A DNA stretch of 37,642 bases from Hyphomicrobiales bacterium (lineage in GTDB: Bacteria; Pseudomonadota; Alphaproteobacteria; Rhizobiales; Methyloligellaceae). The notes beneath the pieces are model-generated. The model ran no database searches, had not been told where the DNA came from, and saw only the letters and a list, made by a program, of their open reading frames with translations. The position numbers and the translations under genes are program-made. This document shows positions 26,409-37,642 of this stretch, piece by piece (position 1 is the stretch's first letter; each line of letters begins with the position of its first letter). The stretch spans positions 1-37,642 of the forward strand of contig JANQLP010000246.1 of assembly GCA_028280515.1 (NCBI GenBank), in the 5' to 3' direction.

Positions 26409-27968
26409 CTAGCGGCCGAGAATGCGCTTGAGGAACGCGCGCACGTCCGCACCGCCGGTCAGATGGGCCAGCGCGAGATAGATGACGAGGCCTGCTGCAA
26501 CGAGCAGGCCGAGAGCGCCGACCTGGATGGCGATCCCCTGGGCCGGTGCAAAGTACGGCGTGAGCAGCCATGCCAGCAGCCACACGGCCACCCCCATCAC
26601 GAGACTTGCGAGGCACAGCGGGCCGATGCGGCGGCGGAACTGGGCGTCGAAAGCGAAATCGCCGCGTTTGAGCAGCGTGCCCGCGAGAAGGCCGGTGTTC
26701 ACCCATCCCGCCAGACTGGTGGCGATGGCGATCCCCACATGCCCGATGACGAAGAACATGGCCAGCGAGCCGGCGACGTTCACGGCAACCGAGATGGCGG
26801 CGTAGATCATCGGCGTCCTGGTGTCCTCGCGTGCGAAGAACGCGGGCGAAAACACCTTGATGGCGACGAACGCCGGCAGTCCCGCCGCGAACGCCGCAAG
26901 CGCCCACGCGGTTGCAGGCGTATCGGCGGCGGTGAACGCGCCGCGTTCGAACAACACCCGGATGATCGGTTCCGGCACCGCCAGCAGCGCCACGGCCGCA
27001 GGCAGCGTGAAGAACATGGAGAACTCAAGCGACCGGTTCTTGCTTTCCACGGCCTCCTTGTGATTGCCGGCCCGGAGCTTGCGCGAGAGGTCCGGCAGCA
27101 GAACCACCCCGACGGCGATGCCGATGACGCCGAGCGGGAGTTGATAGATGCGGTCCGCGTAATAGAGCCATGAGACGGCCGAATCCTGGAGCGAAGCGAT
27201 GATCGTGCCGATCAGGATGTTGATCTGGGTGATGCCGCCGGCAATGACTCCGGGAATACCGAGTTGCACCAGACGGCGGACACCCTCGGTCATCCGCGGG
27301 CGCTGCAGCTTCAGGCCCATGCCGACGCGGCGGATGCCGATCAGCAACGCGCCGAGCTGGGCGAATCCGCCAACGAAGACCGCCCAGGCGAGCGCCACAC
27401 CGGCGTCCGCCGTGCCGCGCGTGCCGGCAATCGCGAGCGCGCCGAGCACGAAGATGAAGACCACATTCAGAAGGACCGGCGCAAACGCGGCGAGGGCAAA
27501 CTTGCCAAGCGCATTTAGGACACCGGAAAACAGCGCCACCAGCGAAACGCAAAGGAGATAGGGAAACGCGATCCGGGTGAGTTGGACGGCGAGATCGAAC
27601 TTCTCCGGCGTGGCGGCAAAGCCCGGCGCGATCACGTACATCAGGCCCGGCATGGCAATCTCCGCAAAAGCGGTCAGGACCAGCAAAACCGCGGTGAGGG
27701 CGGACAGGGCTTCCTGAGCGAATTTACGCGCCGCTTCAGCTCCCTGCCCCTCCAGCCGTCTGGCGAACAGCGGCACGAACGCAGCATTGAAGGCGCCCTC
27801 GGCGAACAGCCGCCGGAACAGGTTCGGGAACCGGAAGGCCACGAAGAACGCATCCGCCACCGGTCCCGTCCCGAGCACGAGCGCAATCATCATATCGCGC
27901 ACGAACCCGAGCACGCGGCTCAGCATCGTCATGCCGCCAACGGTGGCGAACGATTGGTAGAGCTTCAT
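26409..27968 (-). CDS. murJ: Lipid II flippase MurJ (MviN)
   Basis: MurJ moves lipid-linked peptidoglycan precursor across the inner membrane. The 519-residue protein is hydrophobic throughout with about 14 predicted membrane helices. It starts with the typical [25 protein letters not shown] pattern (first 25 residues) and has the MATE/MOP-superfamily [22 protein letters not shown] region. Charged residues expected in the central cavity, such as R18 and R24, are visible near the N-terminus. It follows glnD by 79 bases; glnD-murJ-trpS is a conserved order in rhizobia. Confidence 0.96.
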   Translation of the reverse strand: MKLYQSFATVGGMTMLSRVLGFVRDMMIALVLGTGPVADAFFVAFRFPNLFRRLFAEGAFNAAFVPLFARRLEGQGAEAARKFAQEALSALTAVLLVLTAFAEIAMPGLMYVIAPGFAATPEKFDLAVQLTRIAFPYLLCVSLVALFSGVLNALGKFALAAFAPVLLNVVFIFVLGALAIAGTRGTADAGVALAWAVFVGGFAQLGALLIGIRRVGMGLKLQRPRMTEGVRRLVQLGIPGVIAGGITQINILIGTIIASLQDSAVSWLYYADRIYQLPLGVIGIAVGVVLLPDLSRKLRAGNHKEAVESKNRSLEFSMFFTLPAAVALLAVPEPIIRVLFERGAFTAADTPATAWALAAFAAGLPAFVAIKVFSPAFFAREDTRTPMIYAAISVAVNVAGSLAMFFVIGHVGIAIATSLAGWVNTGLLAGTLLKRGDFAFDAQFRRRIGPLCLASLVMGVAVWLLAWLLTPYFAPAQGIAIQVGALGLLVAAGLVIYLALAHLTGGADVRAFLKRILGR

Positions 27969-28047
27969 GGGCGATTGAAGTAGATGACGCGGCGGGTGAG
28001 GGCAAGCTTCGCCTCACACCCATCCACGGCATGCCGGGCACCCGGCG

Positions 28048-30819
28048 TCAGGCGCTGGCAAGCGCGCGTTGGGAGAGCACACTGAGCAGCCGGTGCCGGA
28101 TCGCCGTCTGCCGCGGTGTGCTGGTGACCTTCTTGCCGGCAAGATCGGTCACGTAAAACACATCGACCGCCTTCTCGCCGAACGTCGCGATATGCGCCGA
28201 GGCAATGTCCAGGTTGAGGTCGGCGATCTCGCATGTCAGATCGAACAGGAGGCCCGGACGATCAAGACAGTTCACCTCAACGACCGTGTGATATTCCGAC
28301 AGGGAATTGTCGATCAGAACCTGCGGTTCGACCGAGAACACCTTCAGGCTCTCCTTGAGCGGCGGCCTGTTCCCGGTGAGGTCCGACAGCTTGGTCTCGT
28401 CCGCGAGTACCATCTTGATGTTCTGGGCGATCCTCTTGCCGCGCCGCTCCTCGTCGGACGACAGATCGAATTCACGCTGCAGACGGAACGTGTCGAGCGC
28501 GTGTCCGTCGCGGGTTGTCGAGATTTGCGCCCCGACGATGTTGGCCCCCGCACTCGTGCAGGCGCCGGCAATGATGGCCACGAGGCGCGTGCGTGCGTTC
28601 GCGTAGACGCTGAGTTCCGTGACGCCCTCGAAGCTGTGCGTGGCGACGTCGGTGGCAAAGTCCTCGCCGCTCGCCTTGGCCACTGAGATCATGCGTGCGT
28701 GGCGCGCCTGCTGATCGGCCGTGGTGCGCAGCCAGTAGTCGGCTGAGTGCGTTGCGGCGAATTCCGCAATCTGCACCTCCGCCAGCTCCGGACACGCCGC
28801 GCCCAGTTGCTCGATGGCCTGTTCGGCCTTTTCGCTGCGGCTGAGTTCGTCGTGCCCCCCGATCAGCACGGACCGTGTGGCGTAGTAAAGGGTGCGCAGG
28901 AGCTGCCCCTTCCAGCCGTTCCACACGCCCGGCCCCACGGCGCGGATATCGGCCACGGTGAGAATCAGCATCAGCTTGAGCCGTTCCGGGCTCTGCACGA
29001 TCTCGGCGAAATCCTGGATAGTTTTCGGGTCGTTGAGATCGCGGCTCTGAGCAAACAGGCTCATGTCGAGGTGATGTTCGACGAGCCATGACACGGTTTC
29101 CGTTTCCGCGGGACTGAGGCCGAACCGCGGACAGAGCTTGCGCGCCAGCCGGGCGCCGGCGATCGAATGGTCTTCTTCGCGCCCCTTGGCGATGTCGTGC
29201 AGGAAGGTCGCCACGTAGAGCGCGCGCCGGCTCTGAAGTGTCGGCAGGATTTCCGTCGCCACGGGATGATCGTCGGCGCACCGTCCATGTTCGATGTCGG
29301 ACAGAATGCCGATCGACCGCACCAGATGCTCATCGACCGTGAAGTGATGGTACATGTTGAACTGCATCATCGACACGACGCGCCCGAACGCCGGCACGAA
29401 ACGTCCCAGAACGCCGGTCTCGTTCATCCGCCGCAGCGCATTCTCCGGATTGGACGGGCTCGTCAGCAACTTCAGGAACAGCTTGTTCGCTTCGGGGTCG
29501 GACCGCAGCTTTTCGTCGATGAGCTTGAGCGAGGCCCGGACCAGCCGGAACGCATGCGGGTGGAACATCACATTGTACTTCTCGCCCAGCCAGAACAGCC
29601 GGATGAGATTGACGGGGTCCTGCGAGAAGACCTTGTCGTGGGCGACGTTGATCCGGCCATTGTCGATCTTGAAATCCGACGACTTGCGCAGCTGCGCCCG
29701 CTTGCGCCAGGTCAGCGGCGCGAGCAGATCCTTCAGCGCCGGCGCGGTGGTGAGCTGCTGAACCTCGAGCGCCGAACACACGATACGCGTGAGATCGCCA
29801 ACGTCCTTCGCCACCAGAAAGTAGTGCTTCATGAAGCGTTCGACGGCACGCATGCCTTTCTGGGACCGGTAGCCGAGCCGTTCGGCCATTGTCGTCTGGA
29901 CTTCGAACGACAGCCGTTCGTCGGCGCGGCCGGTCAGGAAGTGCAGATGACAGCGGACGGCGAGAAGAAAATCCTCGCTGCGCTGGAACGTCTGATACTC
30001 CTCCTGCGAAAACACGCCGTCTTCGACGAATTCCTCAACCGCCTTGCCGGGATAGAGGTAAGAGGCGACCCAATGCAGCGTGTGCAGGTCGCGCAGGCCG
30101 CCCTTGCCGTCCTTGACGTTCGGCTCGACGAGGTAACGGGACGCGCCCGAGCGCTCATGCCGGGCGTCGCGTTCGGCGAGTTTCGCGGCAATAAACTCGC
30201 GGCTTGAGCCGGACATCACGTCGTCGCGCAACCGGGTCTGAAGCTCCGCGAACAGTCCTTCGTCGCCGAGAATAAGCCGTGCGTCGAGCAGGGAGGTGCG
30301 GATGACCATGTCGTCCTGCGCGTATTTGACCGACTGCGCCACGGTCCGCGTGGCGTGACCGACCTTGAAGCCGAGATCCCACAGCAGATAGAGCATGAAC
30401 TCGACGACACTCTCGCCCCATGCGGTCTGCTTGTAGGGCAGCAGAAACAACAGATCGATGTCCGAGTACGGGGCGAGCAGTCTGCGGCCATATCCACCCG
30501 TCGCCACGATACTCATCCGCTCCGCGGAGGACGGGTTCTTCGCCCGGTATAGGTGAGTCACGGCGAAGTCGTAGATGACGCTGATGAACTGATCCTGAAA
30601 ATCGGACAGACCCTCGGCGCATCGCCTGCCATCGCCGTCAGCCTCGAGCTGGCGCTCAGCCGCGACACGCGCCTCCCCGACGACCCGTTTCAGAGTTGCG
30701 AGCACCTCTCCCCGCATCGCGCTCTCGCGCGAGGAATCCTTCTTCCAAAGCGCGGTGAGCTCTTCGCGCAGCGCGGTTGCGTCAAAATAGGGCGCACGTG
30801 TGAGCAGCGTCTGATCCAT
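28048..30819 (-). CDS. glnD: [Protein-PII] uridylyltransferase / uridylyl-removing enzyme
   Basis: GlnD senses glutamine and adds or removes UMP on PII proteins, setting nitrogen control. The 923-residue protein has the nucleotidyltransferase motif GGYGRRLLAPYSDIDLL at 108-124, the GlnD-specific DGKGGLRDLHTLHW at about 237-250, an HD hydrolase domain with HDIAKGREEDHS at 541-552, and two C-terminal ACT domains (about 725-800 and 845-910). The frame extends to a TTG at 30861, but the ATG at 30819 has GGAA upstream. It lies 57 bases downstream of mutS. Confidence 0.97.
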   Translation of the reverse strand: MDQTLLTRAPYFDATALREELTALWKKDSSRESAMRGEVLATLKRVVGEARVAAERQLEADGDGRRCAEGLSDFQDQFISVIYDFAVTHLYRAKNPSSAERMSIVATGGYGRRLLAPYSDIDLLFLLPYKQTAWGESVVEFMLYLLWDLGFKVGHATRTVAQSVKYAQDDMVIRTSLLDARLILGDEGLFAELQTRLRDDVMSGSSREFIAAKLAERDARHERSGASRYLVEPNVKDGKGGLRDLHTLHWVASYLYPGKAVEEFVEDGVFSQEEYQTFQRSEDFLLAVRCHLHFLTGRADERLSFEVQTTMAERLGYRSQKGMRAVERFMKHYFLVAKDVGDLTRIVCSALEVQQLTTAPALKDLLAPLTWRKRAQLRKSSDFKIDNGRINVAHDKVFSQDPVNLIRLFWLGEKYNVMFHPHAFRLVRASLKLIDEKLRSDPEANKLFLKLLTSPSNPENALRRMNETGVLGRFVPAFGRVVSMMQFNMYHHFTVDEHLVRSIGILSDIEHGRCADDHPVATEILPTLQSRRALYVATFLHDIAKGREEDHSIAGARLARKLCPRFGLSPAETETVSWLVEHHLDMSLFAQSRDLNDPKTIQDFAEIVQSPERLKLMLILTVADIRAVGPGVWNGWKGQLLRTLYYATRSVLIGGHDELSRSEKAEQAIEQLGAACPELAEVQIAEFAATHSADYWLRTTADQQARHARMISVAKASGEDFATDVATHSFEGVTELSVYANARTRLVAIIAGACTSAGANIVGAQISTTRDGHALDTFRLQREFDLSSDEERRGKRIAQNIKMVLADETKLSDLTGNRPPLKESLKVFSVEPQVLIDNSLSEYHTVVEVNCLDRPGLLFDLTCEIADLNLDIASAHIATFGEKAVDVFYVTDLAGKKVTSTPRQTAIRHRLLSVLSQRALASA

Positions 30820-30876
30820 CGGTTCCGGACATGCCAAACCGCAAAAAAATTCGGCGATCAATATATCACAAAGGGA

Positions 30877-33669
30877 TTAATCCGACCCTTTGTCGAGCAG
30901 CGCCCGGAGTTTGTAAAGCGCCTCCAGCGCCTCCCGCGGCGTCATCTCGTCCGGGTTCAGCGTCTGGAGTTCACGTTCCGCCTCGGACGGCCCCTTGACC
31001 TGTGCAAGCCTGGGCGTGACTTCCGCGGCGAACAGCGGCAGGTCGGACGCGAGATCCTGCGCCACGCCAGCCCGCTCGCCGTCTTCAAGATGGGTGAGCA
31101 CGTCTTTCGCGCGGTCGATGGCGCTTGGCGGCAATCCGGCGAGCTTTGCGACATGGATGCCGTAAGACCGGTCCGCCGCCCCGGGAACAACCTTGTGCAG
31201 GAACACGATGTCGTCCTGCCATTCCTTGACCTGAACGGTCACCATGCCGACCCCGTCGAGCGTTCCGGCAAGCGCGGTCAACTCGTGATAGTGGGTGGCA
31301 AACAGGGCACGGCACCCGTTCACGCCATGTAAATACTCGATACACGCCCAGGCAATCGAGAGGCCGTCGAACGTGGCCGTGCCGCGGCCGATCTCGTCCA
31401 GGATGACGAACGAGCGTTCGCTCGCCTGATTGAGAATGCGGGCCGTCTCGACCATCTCGACCATAAAGGTGGACCGGCCACCGGCGAGATCGTCCGACGC
31501 ACCGACCCGGCTGAACAGGCGGTCGACCACGCCGACATGGGCGCTGCGCGCGGGGACGTAGGACCCCATCTGCGCCAGAACAACCATCACCGCGTTCTGC
31601 CGCAAATAAGTAGATTTGCCGGCCATATTCGGTCCGGTCACGATCCACAACCGCTCCGGGGGTGTCGCTCCTTCAGCGTCCTCCACGTCGGCATCACCAA
31701 GTGCAAGCACGCAATCGTTCTCGACGAACGCGCCGGCGTCGCTGCCGTCGAGCGCCTGCTCGACGACCGGATGCCGTCCGCCCTCAATGTGAAACGCACC
31801 GCTGTCATCGACCTTCGGCCGGACCAGGCTGCGCTCCTCGGCAAGCTCGGCGAGCGCGTTCTCATGATCGAGCCGGGCCAGGGCCAATGCCGTCGCGCCG
31901 AGACCACGTTCGGCCTCAAGCACCTGCGAGACGAGTTCGGCGTAGATCTCCTGTTCGATAGCCAGCGCCCGGTCTACGGCGGAGACGATACGCGTTTCGA
32001 CCTCGCCGAGCTCGGTCGTCGTGAACCGCATGGCGTTCGCCATGGTCTGGCGGTGAATGAAGGGATTGTCCGTTTCGGCCATCAGCCGTTCGCCATGCGC
32101 CGACGGCACCTCGACGAAATAGCCCAGGACATTGTTGTGGCGCACCTTGAGCGCCTTGATACCGGTCCTCTCCGCATAGTCCTTCTGAAATCCGGCGATG
32201 ATCTTCCGGCTTTCATCGCGCAGGGTGCGGGTCTCGTCGAGCTCGGCGCTAAACCCTGTGCGCACAAACCCGCCGTCGCGCGCATGCGCGGGAAGCTCGT
32301 CGTTCAGCGCCTTTTCGAGGACTGCGCGTAACGCGTCCGGCGCATCACGCAGCCGGTCCCGGATGTCCGACAGCACGTCCGGAACGCCTGCGTCGTCGCC
32401 GAAACGTTCACCGCACGCGATCGCGCAGGCGATCGCATCGCGCACGACGCCGAGGTCGCGCGGACCCCCGCGCCCGAGCGCAAGACGTCCGAGGGCACGG
32501 GCAAGATCCGGGCAGCCTTTGAGCGCGGTACGCAAGTCCGCGCGGATCGTGGCATGTTCGACGCAATACTGCACCGCGTCGAGCCGCGCGGCGATGGCCT
32601 CCGGATCGGTCAGCGGGCTTATAAGGCGCGCGGTGAGTTCGCGCGCGCCCGCGCCTGTGACCGTCCGGTCGATCGCATTGAGCAGGCTGCCCCGCCGCTC
32701 GCCGTGCAGACTCTTGACGAGCTCCAGGTTCGCGCGCGTGGCCGCATCGATCATCAAGGCGTGCTGCCCGCCGCCGTGTACCGGTGGCCGCAGGAGCGGC
32801 GCGCGGCCGATCTGCGTCAGATCCACATAGGTGAGCAAGGCGGCGGCGGTTGCGAGTTCGGCGCGGGAGAAGTCGCCGAACGCGGAAATGTCAGCAACCC
32901 CGAGCTTCTCCTTCAAAGACCGTTCCCCGCCGAGACTGTTGAAGTAGGCGCGCGGAACGGATGTGAGTGCCGCACCGGCCATCTCCGCAAGCTCACGCGT
33001 TCGAGCCTCCGCCGCCAGTTCGTCGCCGGCGATGATTTCACCCGGCGCCAGGCGCGTCAGCTCGCCCGGCAGATCGGTTTCGCTCACCTCCGCAAGGACG
33101 AACTCTCCGGTCGAGATATCGAGCGAGGCGAGCGCGAAGGCCTGGCCCGCACGCGCTGTGGAACTCGGCGCGCGGAAGATGGCGGTGAGGTAGTTGTTGG
33201 CGCGCGCGTCGAGCAGGGCATCCTCGGTGATGGTGCCCGGCGTGACCAGGCGAACGACCTCGCGCCGCACGACCGCCTTGGAGCCGCGCTTCTTCGCCTC
33301 CGCCGGGTCTTCCGTCTGCTCGCACACCGCCACCCTGAAGTCGGCCTTGATCAGCTTCTGAAGGTAATCGTCGGCCGCGTGCACCGGCACGCCGCACATC
33401 GGGATGTCCGCACCCAGATGTTTGCCGCGCTTGGTCAGCGCGATGCCGAGCGCGCGGGCGGCAATCTCCGCATCCTCGAAGAACAGCTCGTAAAAGTCGC
33501 CCATGCGGTAGAACAGCAGGCAATCCGGATTGGCGGCCTTGATTTCGAGATATTGCGCCATCATCGGCGTCGGCGCGCTTGCCGGCGCGGACGCGCTCTC
33601 ACCGGTCGCCGCCCGCGACGGAGTCTGGTCCGGCCCTGATGCCTGAGTTTGCGCGTCGTGCTTTGCCAT
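30877..33669 (-). CDS. mutS: DNA mismatch repair protein MutS
   Basis: MutS recognises mismatches and small loops and starts methyl-independent or strand-directed repair. The 930-residue protein has the mismatch-binding F59-x-E61 in GDFYELF and the connector, lever and clamp domains through about 640. The ATPase follows with Walker [10 protein letters not shown] at 679-687, the signature STFMVEM, and Walker [12 protein letters not shown]-terminal helical region ends at DKGSD. An Ala/Pro/Ser-rich tail of about 35 residues precedes the conserved [14 protein letters not shown]. The frame is open another 106 codons upstream into the maeB promoter, but these do not resemble MutS. The ATG at 33669 is chosen although its ribosome binding site is weak. 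It is divergent from maeB. Confidence 0.96.
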   Translation of the reverse strand: MAKHDAQTQASGPDQTPSRAATGESASAPASAPTPMMAQYLEIKAANPDCLLFYRMGDFYELFFEDAEIAARALGIALTKRGKHLGADIPMCGVPVHAADDYLQKLIKADFRVAVCEQTEDPAEAKKRGSKAVVRREVVRLVTPGTITEDALLDARANNYLTAIFRAPSSTARAGQAFALASLDISTGEFVLAEVSETDLPGELTRLAPGEIIAGDELAAEARTRELAEMAGAALTSVPRAYFNSLGGERSLKEKLGVADISAFGDFSRAELATAAALLTYVDLTQIGRAPLLRPPVHGGGQHALMIDAATRANLELVKSLHGERRGSLLNAIDRTVTGAGARELTARLISPLTDPEAIAARLDAVQYCVEHATIRADLRTALKGCPDLARALGRLALGRGGPRDLGVVRDAIACAIACGERFGDDAGVPDVLSDIRDRLRDAPDALRAVLEKALNDELPAHARDGGFVRTGFSAELDETRTLRDESRKIIAGFQKDYAERTGIKALKVRHNNVLGYFVEVPSAHGERLMAETDNPFIHRQTMANAMRFTTTELGEVETRIVSAVDRALAIEQEIYAELVSQVLEAERGLGATALALARLDHENALAELAEERSLVRPKVDDSGAFHIEGGRHPVVEQALDGSDAGAFVENDCVLALGDADVEDAEGATPPERLWIVTGPNMAGKSTYLRQNAVMVVLAQMGSYVPARSAHVGVVDRLFSRVGASDDLAGGRSTFMVEMVETARILNQASERSFVILDEIGRGTATFDGLSIAWACIEYLHGVNGCRALFATHYHELTALAGTLDGVGMVTVQVKEWQDDIVFLHKVVPGAADRSYGIHVAKLAGLPPSAIDRAKDVLTHLEDGERAGVAQDLASDLPLFAAEVTPRLAQVKGPSEAERELQTLNPDEMTPREALEALYKLRALLDKGSD

Positions 33670-33763
33670 CAGCGCGTGTCGATTTCCCTGAATGCCCCGC
33701 CTGGGCAAGACATAGCGCGCCTTGCGCGCCGCAGTGAAGCGGCAACCGACCGAAATTGCTGAG

Positions 33764-33792
33764 TTGTGCCCAACAAATGGGCACACTATGGT
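33764..33792 (+). promoter_or_regulatory. Candidate promoter of maeB
   Basis: TTGTGC, a 17-base spacer and TATGGT lie 86 bases before the maeB start, in the 208-base gap between divergent mutS and maeB. The spacer is occupied by the palindrome listed separately. Confidence 0.45.
33765..33785. promoter_or_regulatory. Perfect operator-like inverted repeat in the maeB promoter
   Basis: TGTGCCCA and TGGGCACA form perfect eight-base arms around ACAAA. The centre-to-centre geometry (21 bases overall) suits a dimeric regulator. It lies between the -35 and -10 candidates, so binding would block maeB. I cannot name the regulator. Confidence 0.55.
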
Positions 33793-33877
33793 CCTGAAAT
33801 CTGTAGGGAAACAACGTTGGGGCGCAGCTCCGGCACAAGAACACGGGGAAACGCCACTGCGAGGCGTATCAGGCGTA

Positions 33878-36144
<2,267 letters not shown>

Positions 36145-36148
<4 letters not shown>

Positions 36149-36284
36149 AGCAAAATCCGATTAGGTTGACTCACCCTGTTTCAACCTAATCGGATAAATT
36201 TGCTCTATACCGTTAAGTGTTAGAGCATCTTTATGCGTTCAGATTTCGCGACGAAACGCGTCAATCTGAACGCATGATGCTCTA
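36145..36284 (+). repeat. 140-bp two-palindrome repeat element, copy 1
   Basis: The element consists of two long palindromes. Module A (36146-36207) pairs TAGAGCAAA with TTTGCTCTA and, inside, the 14-base arms 36155-36168 and 36182-36195, with a three-A bulge and a 13-base loop. Module B (36221-36284) pairs TAGAGCATC with GATGCTCTA and 13-base arms 36233-36245 and 36263-36275, with a three-T bulge and a 17-base loop. Both modules are bounded by TAGAGCA and TGCTCTA. It fills the gap between convergent maeB and olsB, where it could end transcription from both sides. The same element recurs inverted at 37502-37641. Confidence 0.95.
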
Positions 36285-36315
36285 AGGCCGGACGGACAAG
36301 GCGGGTGCAACGCCG

Positions 36316-37293
36316 TCAGTTGAGCTGCGGCGTCAGCGCTGGCGCAGCGGTCTCGTACTCGTCGGGCGCACCGAAGTGCGAGAAATACCGCTCGTTGATC
36401 GCCTCGATCGGCAGGATGACGAAGATGTCGGTGGTGCCGAACTGATGGTCGATCACCGCGCCGTCGCCCACATAGGAGCCGAGCCGCAGGTAGCCCTTGA
36501 TGAGCGGTGGCAGTGACCTGATGACCGTGCGCGCATTGGTCTCGGCCGCGGGCATCATGTTCATGTCCACGCGGATGTCTTCATGCGCCCGCGCGCGCCA
36601 TTGCTCTGGCGCCAGCGAATGGTGATAGAGATAGCTCAGCGCCTCCGCATGACGGGTCGGATCGGTGCCCTCGAAGCTGGCGCATCCAAGCATGGCATCG
36701 ATCTTGTGCTCGCGGGCATAGTTCCAGATGCCCTGCCACAGCAGTTCGAGCGTCCGCCGGTTGCGGTACGACTTCACCACGCAGGACCGGCCGAGCTCCA
36801 TGAAACGGGTGCTGCCGGCAAGCGCATCGAGCATCGGCGCGATGTTGTACTCGCCCTGGGTGTAGAACCCGTCGTGCAGCTCCGCCACCTCCTGGCGCAG
36901 AATTCTGTACGTTCCGACGACGGTGGGGCCGCGGCGCCAAGGGCGGCGTCCTTTGACCTCCTCGCCGACGTCCACGACCAGCAAGTGATCGCAGATCGCA
37001 TCGAACGCGTCTTCGTCGCGGCGCGACATCATGACGAGGGGATCGGCTATCGCCGACATCTCCTCGTAAAACACGTGATAGCGCAGACGCTGGGCGCGTT
37101 TCAGGTCTCCCTTGGAGCGCGCAAGACGCACTTCGAGATTGCCCAGGCGTCCATAAACCTTCGGGGGGACGCGGCGTCCGACGATTGGCGGACGCGGCAG
37201 CCGCGCCCGGAACGGCAGCACACTGCCACTGGCAGGGCGCACCGACCGGATCGAATTGAATTTGCTGGCAATTCCATGCCGCCTGACCGTCAT
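36316..37293 (-). CDS. olsB: L-ornithine N(alpha)-acyltransferase (OlsB-like GNAT protein)
   Basis: OlsB transfers a 3-hydroxy fatty acid from ACP to ornithine, the first step to ornithine lipids, phosphorus-free membrane lipids common in rhizobia. The 325-residue protein has a basic variable N-terminus (about 1-50) and an autoinducer-synthase/GNAT-like core (about 52-250, with LRYHVFYEEMSA, GTYRILRQEVAELHDGFYTQGEY, ELGRSCVVKSYRNRRTLELLWQG in part and LGCASFEGTDP). The C-terminal extension contains SLPPLIKGYLRLGSYVGDGAVID (taken together these are the OlsB hallmarks). The ATG at 37293 is used. It is flanked on both sides by inverted copies of a 140-bp palindromic repeat. The 2-domain olsBA partner is not seen; OlsA may lie elsewhere. 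Confidence 0.88.
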   Translation of the reverse strand: MTVRRHGIASKFNSIRSVRPASGSVLPFRARLPRPPIVGRRVPPKVYGRLGNLEVRLARSKGDLKRAQRLRYHVFYEEMSAIADPLVMMSRRDEDAFDAICDHLLVVDVGEEVKGRRPWRRGPTVVGTYRILRQEVAELHDGFYTQGEYNIAPMLDALAGSTRFMELGRSCVVKSYRNRRTLELLWQGIWNYAREHKIDAMLGCASFEGTDPTRHAEALSYLYHHSLAPEQWRARAHEDIRVDMNMMPAAETNARTVIRSLPPLIKGYLRLGSYVGDGAVIDHQFGTTDIFVILPIEAINERYFSHFGAPDEYETAAPALTPQLN

Positions 37294-37322
37294 AGCTGGC
37301 CTCTTTTGTGACTGTTGGCGGG

Positions 37323-37332
37323 GTACATGTAC
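37323..37332. repeat. GTACATGTAC palindrome in the olsB leader
   Basis: This is a perfect ten-base palindrome about 30 bases before the olsB ATG. It is a possible regulator site; nothing more can be read from it. Confidence 0.35.
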
Positions 37333-37376
37333 AAGCCGGACCGGTCCTTTCTCGGCCCGGCGCGTTCTACTTTAGT

Positions 37377-37382
37377 CATAAT
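37377..37382 (-). promoter_or_regulatory. Possible -10 element of olsB
   Basis: TATTAT on the leftward strand, about 85 bases before the olsB start, matches five of six -10 positions. No good -35 is seen at 16-18 bases. The 208-base gap upstream of olsB (37294-37501) otherwise holds only the palindrome and the hairpin listed here. Confidence 0.35.
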
Positions 37383-37425
37383 ACGCGATTCGGACACATT
37401 TAAGGCTGGCTAGCAAACCTTTTCG

Positions 37426-37466
37426 AAAGTCCTGTGACAACAATACACAGTCATTCACAGGGCTTT
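37426..37466. repeat. Inverted repeat upstream of olsB
   Basis: AAAGTCCTGTG (37426-37436) pairs with CACAGGGCTTT (37456-37466) except for one T/G position, around a 19-base AT-rich centre. It lies upstream of the likely olsB promoter and next to the second palindromic repeat element. The role is unknown. Confidence 0.45.
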
Positions 37467-37501
37467 TCAAGACTATCCAGGTTGAAAATCTGCGGTTGGC
37501 C

Positions 37502-37641
37502 TAGAGCATCATGCGTTCAGATTGACGCGTTTCGTCGCGAAACCCGAACGCATAAAGATGCTCTAACACTTTAAGATATAGAGCAAATTTATCCGATTAG
37601 GTTGAAACAGGGTGAGTCAACCTAATCGGATTTTGCTCTAG
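37502..37641 (-). repeat. 140-bp two-palindrome repeat element, copy 2 (inverted)
   Basis: Read on the leftward strand this is the same element as at 36145-36284, the same 140-base length with five substitutions and no gaps. Three changes fall in the 13-base linker between modules A and B. The other two fall in the left arm of module B. The element ends one base before the edge of the window, so I cannot see what it adjoins. Confidence 0.95.
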
Positions 37642-37642
37642 G

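Overview
The window is a core-chromosome segment of an alphaproteobacterium, most likely of the order Hyphomicrobiales (Rhizobiales). This rests on high GC with codon use to match, on PraR/PhrR-type, Fur/Mur-type and OlsB proteins, on an Irr-type iron-control palindrome, and on gene order (trpS-usp-nfuA-tsaB-fur-plsC-miaB-phoH-ybeY-corC-lnt-praR-metK-trmB-rimP-nusA-ylxR-infB-rbfA-truB-rpsO-pnp) that I know from rhizobia. Almost every base is accounted for by well-conserved housekeeping genes. I see no tRNA, rRNA, CRISPR array, prophage or transposase gene.

Layout. At the left edge fabI and murI run rightward and meet a leftward zinc alcohol dehydrogenase tail to tail. From 12601 down to 2864 lies one long leftward operon for translation and RNA metabolism: a promoter, a terminator-like hairpin in the leader, rimP, nusA, ylxR, infB, rbfA, truB, rpsO, pnp and an intrinsic terminator. 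To its right, all leftward, are trmB, metK, a PraR-like regulator with an AT-rich regulatory region, then lnt-corC-ybeY-phoH (the same order as E. coli ybeZYX-lnt), miaB, plsC, fur/mur, tsaB, a RutE-like nitroreductase, nfuA with an iron-control-like box at its promoter, a universal stress protein, trpS, murJ, glnD and mutS. maeB runs rightward away from mutS, with a palindromic operator candidate inside its promoter. olsB, leftward, ends the window.

How the genes work together. The set covers ribosome maturation and translation initiation (RimP, RbfA, IF2, S15, TruB), transcription elongation and RNA decay (NusA, PNPase), tRNA modification (TrmB, MiaB, TsaB), envelope building (FabI, MurI, MurJ, PlsC, Lnt, OlsB), Fe-S supply and metal control (NfuA, Fur/Mur), nitrogen sensing (GlnD), mismatch repair (MutS) and C4 carbon flow (MaeB).

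The most unusual structure is non-coding. A 140-bp element made of two long palindromes occurs twice, in opposite orientation and about 96% identical, on either side of olsB. Its first copy supplies the stop codon of maeB. It looks like a MITE or REP-like repeat family. I did not find a convincing undescribed multi-gene system; the findings below are mainly regulatory sites and repeats.
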